From NCBI GenBank assembly GCA_007570785.1, contig ML664161.1, positions 46,662,745 through 46,726,744 of the forward strand: 64,000 nt of DNA. The letters are read 5' to 3'. Below the pieces are notes generated by a model. It worked only from the letters and a program-made list of their open reading frames with translations. It made no database searches and was not told where the DNA came from. How positions within the stretch are numbered: the first letter of the stretch is position 1; every line of letters starts with the position of its first letter. Source of the DNA: Antilocapra americana (taxonomy: Eukaryota; Chordata; Mammalia; Artiodactyla; Antilocapridae). Of the stretch, positions 20,255-31,369 are shown piece after piece. The position numbers and the translations under genes are program-made.

Positions 20255-20745
20255 TTGGCTCTGAGATATATAGGTCCTAATCTCTGAAATGTGTGAATGT
20301 TACTTTAAGAAGCAAAAAGGACTTTGCAGATATGTTTAAGTTAGAGATCTTGAGATGAGGCAAGTATTCTGTACTTTCTGAGTGAGACCTATATGTAATC
20401 ACAAATGTTCTTATTAGTGAGAGGAAAAGGAGGTGTTCCTACAGAGGAGAAGGTGATATGATGGAAACAGAGAGAGATTTTAAGATGCTATGCTGCTGGT
20501 TTTAAAGATGGAAAGGGGGCATGAGCCAAAAAATACAACTCTAGAAGCTGGAAAAAACTAAGAAACAGAGTCTGCCCTAAAGCCTCCAGAGAAAGCTTGT
20601 TGCTGCCAGCATGTTGGCTGCAGCCAAATGAGCCTGATTTTAGATTTCTGTCCCTACAAACTAAAGAGAATAACTGTTTTTTAAGCCATAAATTTGTGGT
20701 AATTTATTATAACAACAATAGAATTTCAGTAAAACAGTCTTTGTA
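20255..20745 (+). mobile_element. MLT1-type LTR (ERVL-MaLR)
   Basis: 'tgtgaatgttactttaagaa', 'ggactttgcagatatgttta', 'agatcttgagatgaggcaag', 'tctagaagctggaaaaaact', 'gtttgtggtaatttat'-like end ('aatttgtggtaatttattat') correspond to an MLT1 family LTR. Solo and diverged. Confidence 0.7.
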
Positions 20746-21381
20746 TTTTTCTAATGCATCTCACTGTCACAGGGCTCTTTGTGTGTATTTCTTCCCAGGC
20801 TGCCTTTTAATCTTGAAGGACAAGCCTCCGATCTTCTTTTTTCTTCTCTAAGGAGGGTCCATTTAGGTCTTACCTCTTAAGATTACTTGGAATTTCAACA
20901 TTTAATGAGTAAAAGAAATAACAAAAGGCAGAAAGTAATAGAGCAGAAATGTAGTTTTGTAAGAACTATACATAAAATGAAAAGATTGGATCAAACAACC
21001 CTATGACACATTCAGGTATATTTTTAAATGCAAAGTCCAGCTGTAGTTTTATTCTTTAAGTAGTATATAGTGATAATCTCTAGTTCTAATCTGTCATGCT
21101 ACTTTTGAGAATGTTGCTATGTAAACAATTATACATATAGCTGGTTTCTGATCAGTGGATAGCTTGTTTATAAATATTTTAAAATAATTGTCAGTTTTAT
21201 GGTTTAATACCAAGAAATTGTAATGATGGAAGCTTGGAGATCACAGATACTGGGGATATAATTTGGATAGACTGATTGTCTTATATTTTGAATATTTCCA
21301 TAATATGAATAAAGTAAGCCTGACTTGCATATCCTTAGCTTTATCACTCCTTTCCTTTGAGAGCAAGTGTCTTGCAAGAGG
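20746..21381. other. Unassigned sequence
   Basis: About 640 bases of AT-rich sequence without recognised elements. Confidence 0.4.
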
Positions 21382-21745
21382 TTTCCCTGGTGCTGCTGCT
21401 GCTGCTGTTGCTGCTGCTAAGTTGCATCAGTCATGTCTGACTCTGTGAGACCCCCATAGACAGCAGCCCACCAGGCTCCTCTATCGCTGGGATTCTCCAG
21501 GCAAGAGTACTAGAGTGGGTTGCCATTGCCTTCTCCATCCCTGGTGACTCAGTGGTAAAAAAATTACCGGCTAATGAAGGAGACGTGGGTTTGATTCCTG
21601 GGTTGGGAAAAATCCCCTGGATAAAGTAATGGCAATCCATTTCAGTGTTCTTGCCATTGAGGTCACATGGATAGAGGAGCCTGGTGGCCAACAGTTTGTG
21701 GCATTGCAGAGTTGGATACAACTTAGCAACTAAACAAAAACAACA
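21382..21745 (+). mobile_element. Bov-tA SINE interrupted by a Bov-A monomer
   Basis: The Bov-tA head begins 'tttccctggtg' at 21382 and resumes at 21547 ('actcagtggtaaa...'), ending at 'cttagcaactaaac'. Inserted between are bases 21393-21537. The 9-base sequence 'tccctggtg' is duplicated perfectly at 21384-21392 and 21538-21546. Confidence 0.85.
21393..21537 (-). mobile_element. Bov-A monomer SINE nested in Bov-tA
   Basis: Read on the minus strand it is one Bov-A unit (start 'ggagaaggcaatggcaaccc') with a tail of CAG triplets, seen on the plus strand as (CTG)n at 21391-21417. Perfect 9-base target duplication. A single monomer, not the usual BOV-A2 dimer. Confidence 0.82.
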
Positions 21746-22302
21746 GCGAGCTCTGCAAGTATAGTCTGTGCTTCACTGGATCTCCACTTCCTAATTTTCA
21801 TTCACTCTACAGTTCAGCAGTCATGACCTTTTGTTTTCTTTTTTTTTCCTGTGGTGGCTACCACAGTGGTTGCCACAATGTAGGTATTTAATAGTTGTTT
21901 TAAATTTAATAAATGCTTTCATCACCTATCTTCCTCCTAGGGAAGAATCCTTTGAGTAATTTGGAGTGTGCCCTTTATATATATATAAATAATAAATATA
22001 TATATATTATATATATAAATAATAATATAATAAATATATTAATATATAAAGGCAAGCAAGCTGACTTCTAATGAGGATTAAAAACACAGAAAACTCCATT
22101 TTTCAGACATTGCAACCTCAAACTGTTATCAAAAGTATGCTGAGAAAGGTGGTGTTTGAAGGGTACATACACTAGGCATTTCTCTGAATTTTCTCTGCTC
22201 TCTCATGAAGAGTTTCCATATCCAGAGGACAGAATGTTTTCCTTTTGGACTACTATTGTTGGTCAATCTCTTTGAACTATTGCCTTCACCAAATCAGTGA
22301 AT
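21746..22302. other. Unassigned sequence containing a TA-rich microsatellite
   Basis: A (TA)n/(AAT)n tract lies at about 21976-22050. The remainder is unassigned. Confidence 0.5.
21976..22050. repeat. (TA)n/(AAT)n microsatellite
   Basis: About 75 bases of pure A/T built from TATA and AATAATA blocks; likely length-variable. Confidence 0.85.
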
Positions 22303-22543
22303 TCAGTCACTTAGTTGTCTCCAACTCTTTGCGACCCAATGGACTGTAGCACGCCAGGCTTCCCTGTCCATCACCAACTCTCAGGGTTTCTCAAACTTAT
22401 GTCCATCAAGTCGGTGATGTCATCAAACCATCTCATCCTCTGTCATCTCCTTCTCCTTCTGCCTTCAATCTTTCCCAGCATCAAAGTCTTTTCAAATGAG
22501 TCAGTTCTTCCCATTAGGTGGCCAGTGAATATTCAGAACTGAT
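22303..22543 (-). mobile_element. BovB LINE 3' part of a split copy
   Basis: Reverse complement of the BovB 3' end ('attcagtcacttagttgtctc...') to 'gaatattcagaactgatttc', where an L1-BT 3' end interrupts it. The rest of the element is at 22711-23582. Confidence 0.9.
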
Positions 22544-22705
22544 TTCTTTTTTTTTTTTAATTGTCACGTACTTTATTTATTTATTTTTTTTATTGGTTTT
22601 GCCATACAATGACATGATATCACCATGGGTTTACATATGCTCCCCCTCCAGGACCCCTCTCCATCCTCCCTCCCCCTGGGAAATCTCGTTGCACCAGCCC
22701 CGAGC
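22544..22705 (-). mobile_element. L1-BT 3' UTR fragment inside BovB
   Basis: On the minus strand it reads 'tgctcggggctggtgcaac', a G-rich tract, 'tgtatggcaaaaccaataaa' and an A-rich tail (the T run at 22547-22558). This is the bovine L1 3' UTR. Severely 5'-truncated insertion, in the same orientation as the BovB host. Confidence 0.82.
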
Positions 22706-22710
22706 ATCAA

Positions 22711-23582
22711 TCCTGGGATGGATTGGTTGGATCTCCTTGTTGCCCAAGGGGCTCTCAAGAGTCTTCTCCAAACCACAGTTCAAAAGCATCCATTTTTGGG
22801 AGCTCAGCTTTCTTTATAAGCCCAGCTCTCACATCCATACATGGCTATTGGAAAAACCATAGCTTTGAATGGTTTGACAGAGCTTTGTTGGCAGAATAAG
22901 TCTGTGCTTTTTAATATGCTGTCAAGGTTGGTCATAGCTTTTCTTCCAAGGAGTAAGTGTCTTTTAATTTCATGGCTGCAGTCACCATCTCCAGTGATTT
23001 TGGAGCACAAGAAAATAAAGTCTGACACTGTTTTCACTGTTCTCCCAACTGTTTGCCATGAAGTGATGTGACCAGATGCCATGATCTTAGTTTTCTGAAT
23101 ATTGAGCTTTAAGCCAACTTTTCCACTTTCCTCTTTCACTTTCATCAAGAGGCTCTTTAGTTTTTCTTCACTTTCTGCCATAAGGGTGTTATCATCTGCA
23201 TATTTGAGGTTACTGATATTTCTCCCAGCAATCTTGATTCCAGCTTGTGTTTCATCCAGCTCAGCATTTCTCATGGTGTACTTTGCATATAAGTTAAACA
23301 ATCAGGGTGACAATATACAGCCTTGACGTACTCCTTTTCCTATTTGGAACCAGTCTGTTGTTCCATGTCCAATTCTAACTGTTGCTTTCTGATATTTCTC
23401 AAGAGGCAGGTCAGGTGGTCTGGTATTCCCATCTCTTTCAGAATTTTCCAGTTTATTGTGATCCATACAGTCAAAGGCTTTGGCATCATCAATAAAGCAG
23501 AAGTAGATGCATTTCTGGAACTCTCTTGCTTTTTCAATGATCCAAGGGATGTTGGCAATTTGATCTCTGATGTATAACTCAT
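22711..23582 (-). mobile_element. BovB LINE, RT-containing part of the split copy
   Basis: The minus-strand codons 23301-22804 read through the RT palm with YADD at 23202-23191, followed by the linker KVGLKLNIQKTKIM. The frame then degenerates. The element is 5'-truncated at about 23582, inside RT upstream of motif A (KAFDC region near 23475-23485). Confidence 0.92.
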
Positions 23583-24058
23583 TTCATTTTTTGCTTAGGC
23601 TATTAGGAATTCAAATTTTGGTTGCTTTCCTTTAAGCAGCTAGTTAAATGTATGACCAAAGTCAGGGATTGTGAAGAAGTTTCATCTTGCACAGCCGTCA
23701 ATTCCTTTTGGATATCTGGATCACCAGTTGGAGAGTTACATATGTGGCAGCATGAAATCTTAAAGGGACAAGTGCTATGATCTGCCTCATGGTGGTACTA
23801 TAAGGGAGGAGGCAAGATTTTGTGCATTTGCTGATTCTGACCTAGATATCCTGTGTATTAACCTCAGTCTTCACTTTCAACTGTATTTAATTTTCCTTAA
23901 CTCCACGTTTTTAAATTTCTTTTTTGTCATCATATTCATGTAGGTAATTTTGTATAAATTTCTTTGAGATAATTTGTTCCATGGTGTATTTCTGAGTGAT
24001 GTAATGAACTTTACCAAAACTGTGGGTAACACTTAAAACAGGGCAAGGAGTGTTTTCA
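23583..24058. other. Unassigned sequence between two BovB copies
   Basis: About 480 bases, no recognised element or coding frame. Confidence 0.5.
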
Positions 24059-24070
24059 CTGAGTAATATT

Positions 24071-24631
24071 CAGTTCAGTCACTCAGTCGTGTCCAATTCT
24101 TTGCAACCCCATGAATCACAGCACACCAGGCCTCCCTGTTGATCACCAACTCCCAGAGTCTACCCAAACCCATGTCCATCGAGTAGGTGATGCCATCCAG
24201 CCATCTCATCCTCTGTAGTCCCCTTCTCCTCCTGCCCCCAATCCTTCCCAGCATTAGGGTCTTTTCCAATGAGTCAACTCTTCGCATGAGGTGGCCAAAG
24301 TATTTCAGTTTCAACTTCAACATCAGTCCTTCCAATGAACACCCAAGACTGATCTCCTTTAAGATGGACTGGTTGGATCTCCTTGCAGTCCATGGGACTC
24401 TCAAGAGTCTTCTCCAACATCACAGTTCAAAAACATCAATTCTTCAGCACTCAGCTTTCTTCACCGTCCAACTCTCACATCCACACATGACTACTGGAAA
24501 AACCATAGCCTTGACTAGATGGACCTTTGTTGACAAAATAATGTCTCTGCTTTTAAATATGCTATCTAGGTTGGTCGTAACTTTCCTTCCAAGGAGTAAG
24601 CATCTTTTATTTTCATTGCTGCAATCACTAT
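24071..24631 (-). mobile_element. BovB LINE 3' fragment with perfect TSD
   Basis: A 561-base 5'-truncated BovB with its 3' end at the left ('cagttcagtcactcagtcg'). The 12-base duplication 'ctgagtaatatt' is perfect at 24059-24070 and 24632-24643, so both boundaries are exact. The minus-strand codons 24404-24075 keep the C-terminal region open ([17 protein letters not shown]), indicating a young insertion. Confidence 0.95.
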
Positions 24632-24662
24632 CTGAGTAATATTAAGAAGCTTAATTAACAGA

Positions 24663-27600
24663 TGCTAGAGGTCAGGGGTGGCGGCCGAAAGGAGCTATCC
24701 CACTTCCAAGGAGCAGCACTGCATGGGGGCAGAAGGGCCGAGAGGACCTACTCCACGTTCAAGGTCAGGAGGGTGGCCATGAGGAGATACCCCTCATCCA
24801 AGGTAAGGAGCAGCAGTTGCGCTTTACTGGAGCAGCCATGAAGAGATACCAAACGTCCAAGGTAAGAGAAACCCAAGGAAGATGGTAGGTGGTGTGAGAA
24901 GGCATCAGAGGGCAGACACACTGAAACCATAGTCACAGAAAACTAGCTAATCTGACCACATGGACCACAGCCTTGTCAAACTCAATGAAACTAAGCCGTG
25001 CTATGTGGGGACACCCAAGACAGATGGGTTATGGTGGAGAGGGTCGTGGTGGAGAGATCTGACAGAATGTGGCTCACTGGAGAAAGGAATGGCAAACCAC
25101 TTCAGTACTCTTGCCTTGAGAACCCCATAAACAGTATGAAAAGGCAAAATGATAGGATACTAACAGAGAAACTCCCCAGTTTGGTAGGTGCCCAGTATGC
25201 TACTGGAGATCAGTGGAGAAATAACTCCAGAAAGAATGAAGGGATGGAGCCAAAGCAAAAGAAATACTCAGTTATGGATGGAACTGGTGATAGAAGCAAG
25301 ATTCAATGCTGTAAAGAGCAATATTGCATAGGAACCTGGAATGTTAGGTCCATGAATCAAAGCAAGTTGGAAGTGGTCAAACAGGAGATGGCAAGAGTGA
25401 ACGTCGACATTTTAGTAATCAGTGAACTGAGATGGACTGGAATGGGTGAATTTAACTCAGATGACCATGATATCTAGTACTGTGGGCAGGAATCTCTTAG
25501 AAAAAATGGAGTAGCCATCATGGTCAACAAAAGAGTCCGAAATGCAGTACTTGGATGCAACCTCAAAAACAATAGAATGATCTCTGTTCATTTCCAAGGC
25601 AAACCATTCAATATCACGGTAATCCAAGCTTATGCCCCAACCAGTAACGCTGAAGAAGCTGAAGTTGAATGGTTCTATGAAGACCTACAAGACCTTTTAG
25701 AACTAACACCCAAAAAATATGTCTTTTTCATTATGGGGAACTGGAATGCAGAAGTTGGAAGTCAGGAAATACCTGGAATAACAAGCAATAACTGGCCTTG
25801 GAATACAGAATGAAGCAGGGCAAAGGCTAATCAAATTTTGTCAAGAGAAAGCACTGGTCATAGCAAACACCCTCTTCCAGCAAAACAAGAGAAGACTCTA
25901 CACATGAACATCACCAGATGGTCAACATCAAAATCAAATTGATTATATTCTTTGCAGCCAAAGATGGAAAAGTTCTATACAGTCAGCAAAAACAAGACTA
26001 GTAACTGACTCTGGCTCAGATCATGAACTCCTTATTGCCAAATTCAGACTGAAATTAAAGAAAGTAGGGAAAACCACTAGACCATTCATTCAGGTATGAC
26101 CTAAATTAAATCCCTTCTGATTATAGAGTGGAAGTGAGTAATAGATTTAAAGGACTAGATCTGATAGACAGAGTACCTGAAAACTATGGATGGAGGGTCA
26201 TTAAGACCATCCCCATGGAAAAGGAATGCAAAAAGCAAAATTGTTGTCTATGGAGGCCTTACAAATAGCTGTGAAAAGAAGTGAAACGAACAGCAAAGGA
26301 GAAAAGGAAATATATTCCCATCTGAATGCAGAGTTCCAAAGAATAGCAAGGAGAGATAGGAAGGCCTTCCTCAGCAATCAATGCAAAGAAATAGAGAAAA
26401 ACAACAGAATGGGGAAGATAAGCGATCTCTTCAAGAAAATTAGAGATACCAAGGGAACATTTCATACAAAGAAGGACTCAATAAAGGACAGAAATTGTAG
26501 GGACCTAGCCGAAGCAGAAGATATTAACAAGAGGTGGCAAGAATACATAGAATACTGTACAAAAAAGATCTTTACGACCCAGATAATCACGATGGTGTGA
26601 TCACTCACCTAGAGCTAGATAGACATCCTGGCATGTGAAGTCAAGTGGGCCTTAGAAAGCATTACTATGAAGAAAGCTAGTGGAGGTGATGGAATTCCAA
26701 TTGAGCTATTTCAAATCCTAAATGATGCTGTGAAAGTGCTGCACTCAATATGCCAGCAAATTTTGAAAACTCAGCAGTGGCCACAGGATTTGAAAAGGTT
26801 AGTTTTCATTCCTATCCCAAAGAAAGGCAATGTCAAAGAATGCTCAAACTACCACACAATTGCACTCATCTCAAATGCTAATAAAGTAATGCTCAAAATT
26901 CTCCCAGCCAAGCTTCAGCAATATGTGAACCATGAACTTCCAGATGTTCAAGCTGGTTTTAGAAAAGGCAGAGGAACCAGAGATCAAATTGCCAACATCT
27001 GCTGGATCATCGAAAAAGCAAGAGAGTCCCAGAAAAACATCTACTTCTGCTTTATTGACTGTGTCAAAGCCTTTGACTGTGTGGATCACTATAAACTGTG
27101 GAAAATTCTTAAAGACATAGGAATACCAGACCATTTGACCTGTCTCTTGAGAAACCTATATGCAGGTCAGGAAGCAACAGTTAAAATTGGACATGGAACA
27201 ACAGACTTGTTCCAAATAGGAAAAGGAGTATGTCAAGGCTGTATATTGTCACCCTGATTATTTAACTTATATGCATAGTACATCATGAGAAACACTGGAC
27301 TGGAAGAAGCACAAGCCGAATTCAAAATTTCTGGGAGAAATATCAATAACCTCAGATATGCAGATGATACCACCCTTGTGGTAGAAAGTGAAGAGAAACT
27401 AAAAAGCCTCTTGATAAAAGTGAGAGAGGAAAGTGGAAAAGTTGGCTTAAAGCTCAATATTCAGAAAACTAAGATCATGACATCTGGTCCCATCACTTCC
27501 TGGGAAACAGATGGGGAAACAGTGTCAGATTTTATTTTTTTTGGCTCCAAAGTCACTGCTTATGGATGTGAGAGTTGAACTACAAAGAAAGCTGAGCATC

Positions 27601-27992
27601 GAAGTATTGCTGCTTTTGAACTGTGGTGTTGGAGAAGTCTCTTGAAAGTCCCTTGGACTGCAAGAAGATCCAACCAGTTCATCCTAAAGGAGATCAGTCA
27701 TGTGTGTTCATTGGAAGGACTGATGTTGAAGCTGAAACTCCATAACTTTGGCCGTCTCATGTGAAGAGTTGACTCATTGGCGAAGACCCTGATGCTAGGG
27801 AGGACTGGTGGCAGGAGGAGAAGGGGATGACAGAGGATGAGATGGCTGGATGGCTTTACTTACTCGATGGACATGAACTTGGTTAAACTCCACTATTTGG
27901 TTGGTATTGGACTGGGAGTCCTGGCATGCTGGGATTCATGGGTTCGCAAAGAGTCGGACACAACTGAGGGACTCAACTGAGCTGAACTGAAC
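24663..27992 (+). mobile_element. Near-full-length BovB LINE (3.33 kb)
   Basis: The target duplication 'taattaacaga' is perfect at 24652-24662 and 27993-28003. Layout: 5' UTR with repeated 'ccaaggt' units (24663 to about 25300), APE-type endonuclease (GTWNVRS 25331-25351; ISELRWTG with the catalytic-type Glu at 25424-25426; GNWN 25736-25747; SDH 26016-26024), linker, RT (motif A FIDCVKAFDC from 27051; YADD 27357-27368), C-terminal domain and 3' end. Defects: TAG at 25475, a stop after 25813, two stops around 27256-27280, GDWN changed to GNWN, and a ~145-base deletion near 27560. Not autonomous; its RNA could at most be mobilised in trans. Confidence 0.95.
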
Positions 27993-28003
27993 TAATTAAC
28001 AGA

Positions 28004-28304
28004 AATAATATAAGGCTTTATAAGAATAAACACTGATATTACATATGGAATTTTGTATATATATATTACTTGAAATATGCTAACTGCATATAGACATTAA
28101 TAATACCTACAGGTTTTCAGTCTGCAAAATCTACTCAAATCATCACTTCATAATTAGTAACTATTAATTTCTTTTCCTAAATAACATAGAGCTATTTTCT
28201 TTACATTTCCTATCCCTTCAAGATTTCTAGGACTCATAGATCTAGGCTGACTTTTTGAGGAATTATTTCTCAGTTTTGTCTGGGTCAAACCAGCCTCACT
28301 GTTT
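28004..28304. other. Unassigned sequence
   Basis: About 300 bases, AT-rich, with a short TA run near 28056. No recognised element. Confidence 0.45.
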
Positions 28305-28400
28305 CTCACTGTGTGCTTATGACATGCCAGGTCTTGTTCTATGTGTCAGGAATTCAGTAGTGAAAACAGATGTCTGTTGCCCACGCTCTCCTGGGGCTTA
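28305..28400 (-). mobile_element. Probable L2 LINE fragment
   Basis: 'gtgcttatgacatgccaggt' through 'tcctggggcttacaggccta' resembles the reverse complement of the L2 3' end. Short and diverged. Confidence 0.4.
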
Positions 28401-30439
28401 CAGGCCTAGATCCTCTCTCCTTGAGTCAGATCTTTTGACATTTTGTTTCAGGAAGACATGATATTGAGTAGCTATTCCTACTGAACAGAGAAAACTTTGG
28501 TACAACTTCTATCCCTAATGTCACTGTATTGAGAAGGCCTCACCTCTTATGTTTATGTTTCTTGTCGCTCATCATTCTAGCAGCCTATTTTGACTTAGAG
28601 GGAATATTACTTTTTGCATTGTGTTCAATAGCTAATATATCCATTCCATAAAGCGACACTCCATCTTTGCCAATTATATCCATAAATTTAATATGTTTGT
28701 GGTAAACTATTGCACTTCATCTTTATGGGGAGGCAGAATATTAATAAAAAAATTTTAATAAATACCTGACATTCTATGGACATGCTTTTTTACTGATATA
28801 TAACATAGATCTATAAAATACATGCAGATCTGCTCAGCTCCTAGAAACTGATAATCTGTTTAACACAAAGCTCCAAAGTTCAAATTTATCTCTCATTTTT
28901 GTTTTTCCTTTTCCCTTTGCCTTCCTTCTGTACTCTTTCTTTCTTTCCCTTTTACTACTCTCTAGCACTAAGCAATATTTACATCAATAGATTACATTTA
29001 TATGTCCTGTGATATCAAGCGTTTAGCAGAGTATTCATTTTGGCTTCATTCAGTCACTGTCTGATTTTATTCTTACAGAAAAACCATAGAACTTGTTGCC
29101 TTACATGATGGTGTCAACTTTTGCTTAAAAATTTATAGTTAGAGCTAATTAATACTGCTGGTGGCTGGAGGCATTTCTCCTCTCATGACCATATGTTGAA
29201 CTTGGTCAGTGTGATAGCTGTGATGAAACCAGGAGGCTGTTAACAAAAATAACAAAAAAACTTGATTCATTAAAACATTTCAAGCCATAAATTTAATTTA
29301 AAAAGATGCCTTAACTTCTTATTAAACTTTGATATGCTATTCCCTCAGGCTTGGGAATTTATTTTATACAAAATCTCTGGTGAAACAGCTTCTGAAGTGT
29401 GTTTGATTCAACAGGAGGATTACTATGTAAAAAGGACATTTGGCCTACGATACTTTTAGGAGAGTTGGCTTCCTAAAAGATCACTTTTTTTTAGCTAACT
29501 GTGAGTTGCTGAGTTCCCCCAAGCCTTCCCAGGTGAGTCACATCTGCTGTGGGGCATAAAACTTCACCAGGCTTCATGAGAAACAGGAATGGAGTTGATG
29601 AAGGAAGCAGCAAATCTAAATTCTGAAGGTTAGAATCCTTAGATGAAGTCCACATCAACTATTTTAAATACCACCATAAGGCTCTCCAGATTGGCTCTTG
29701 TAAACTTTGCTAAAGTGGTCCTGGCATCTGCCCACCTTATTACTACTTCACAAAAACAAAGTCAGCCATACAGGAGTCAAGTGCGCTGCGGACTCTCTTA
29801 ATAATTGTTCAAGACCACAGCTACAGTTTGCTCACTCAGCTTCTTACTGTCCAAAGTCTGCTCAATGTCTTGTGACACTTGGAGGAAAGCTCAGAGTCTT
29901 GCCCCTTCCTTTCTCTTAGATGTTTTCATAGTTGGGAATATCAGTGCTTGCAGCTGAAGGAACTGAGTGAGGTGGCTTTAAAGTTAATGTGCTAGATATG
30001 TCAGCTCTCTGTTGTCACTATCAACTCTGGCTCAGTACACCCTCTATCCCACTTGCTCACAGCTGTCATTACCACAGTGACGGAAAAGACCTAGAAATAC
30101 TACTTGGCTGTTTCCTGCCTTCAGCAAAGTCATGGCCCCACGCTGCAGAGTCCCTCAAGAGGACACTCTAGAGGAGAAGCCCCAAAGGGTGATTTCCAGC
30201 AGCAGCACAATTACAATACAATATAAATAGTATTGCAATACAAATGGATTGGATTACAATACAAATGGAATCTTACCTGGCTTTGGGGCTTTTCACTTTT
30301 CTCCTGAGACCCTTTCCCATCTTCTCATCTTCCTTTCCTCCATTCCCTACTGATGGCATTCTCTAAATGATGGGAGTACATCATTTTTTTTGTCTACTCA
30401 GAGTCTCCATCTTTATTTCCTTTCCTTAAGCTATATTTT
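28401..30439. other. Large repeat-poor block
   Basis: About 2 kb with no confident transposon. A pyrimidine-rich tract lies at 28890-28965, and an imperfect 'attacaatacaaatgga' tandem at 30206-30270. Frames up to 80 codons (for example 29707-29919 and 29989-30171) carry no domain and I do not call them genes. Confidence 0.4.
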
Positions 30440-31180
30440 TTTTTCTTGTTAAAATTTACTTTTATTGAGATCTAATAGACTTTTAAGTTGTGTTTATTTT
30501 AGGCATACAGCATAAGGATCTGATGTATGTATATAGTATGAAATGATTACCATGGTAAATTTGGTTAATATCTATCAGCTCATATAATTATAATTTTTTT
30601 TCCTGTGATAAAAAATTTTACAATTTACTCTTAACAACTTACCAATTAACAACACAGTATTGCCAACTATAGTCATCATGCTGTATGTTGTATCCCCAAA
30701 CTTACCTTATAACTGGAAGTTTGCACTTTTTGACCACCTTCACCCATTTTGACCAACTGCTTCACATCTCACTGCTGGCAACCATCACTATGTTCTCTGT
30801 ATCTATGAATTCAGTTTTGTTTTATCATTCAACTCCACATGTAAGTGAAATCATAAGTTTATGTTTGTCTCTGACTTATTTCGCTAAGCATAATACCCTT
30901 AGGATTCATCCATGTTGTCACAAATGACAGGACTTCCTTTTTTTTGGTAATGGCTGAATAATATCCTATTGTATGTGTATGTGTATACCACATTTTCTAT
31001 ATCTACTTATTCATTGTTGGACCCAGATCATTTCCATGCCTTGGTCATTGTCATTAACGCTGCAGTGAATATGAAGTTTCCTATAGCTTTTTGAGTTAGT
31101 GTTTTGTTTTCTTTGCATAAATATCCAGAAGTAGAATTGTTAGATCCTACTGTAGTTCTGATAGTTCTATTATTCATTTT
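30440..31180 (-). mobile_element. L1MA/B-type L1 3' end
   Basis: Reverse complement of the L1M 3' UTR and ORF2 end: 'acttttattgagatctaata', 'caacacagtattgccaacta', 'tgctggcaaccatcactatg', 'ttcatccatgttgtcacaaa', 'ggctgaataatatcctattg'. No frame remains. Confidence 0.8.
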
Positions 31181-31186
31181 TTTTTC

Positions 31187-31290
31187 AGTTCAGTGACTAT
31201 TTATTGAATAGCTCCTATATGACTACATGCTGGGCTCCAGGGATACAAAGATAAATGAAATTCCCATGGTTTCTGACTTGGGCTCTAATT
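31187..31290 (-). mobile_element. Probable L2 LINE fragment
   Basis: 'gtgactatttattgaatagc', 'tgctgggctccagggataca', 'aagataaatgaaattccc' fit the reverse complement of an L2 3' end. Confidence 0.45.
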
Positions 31291-31369
31291 TTTAATGTTA
31301 GTGTGTATTAAAATCATTTGAAGTGAGTGTTAAAGAAATTCAGGATGCGAGTTACCTTGGAGAAGAGTT

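Noticed and set aside
21391..21417. CTG triplet repeat as a disease-type expansion locus
   Set aside because: It is the short tail of a Bov-A SINE monomer read in reverse, not an independent repeat in a gene.
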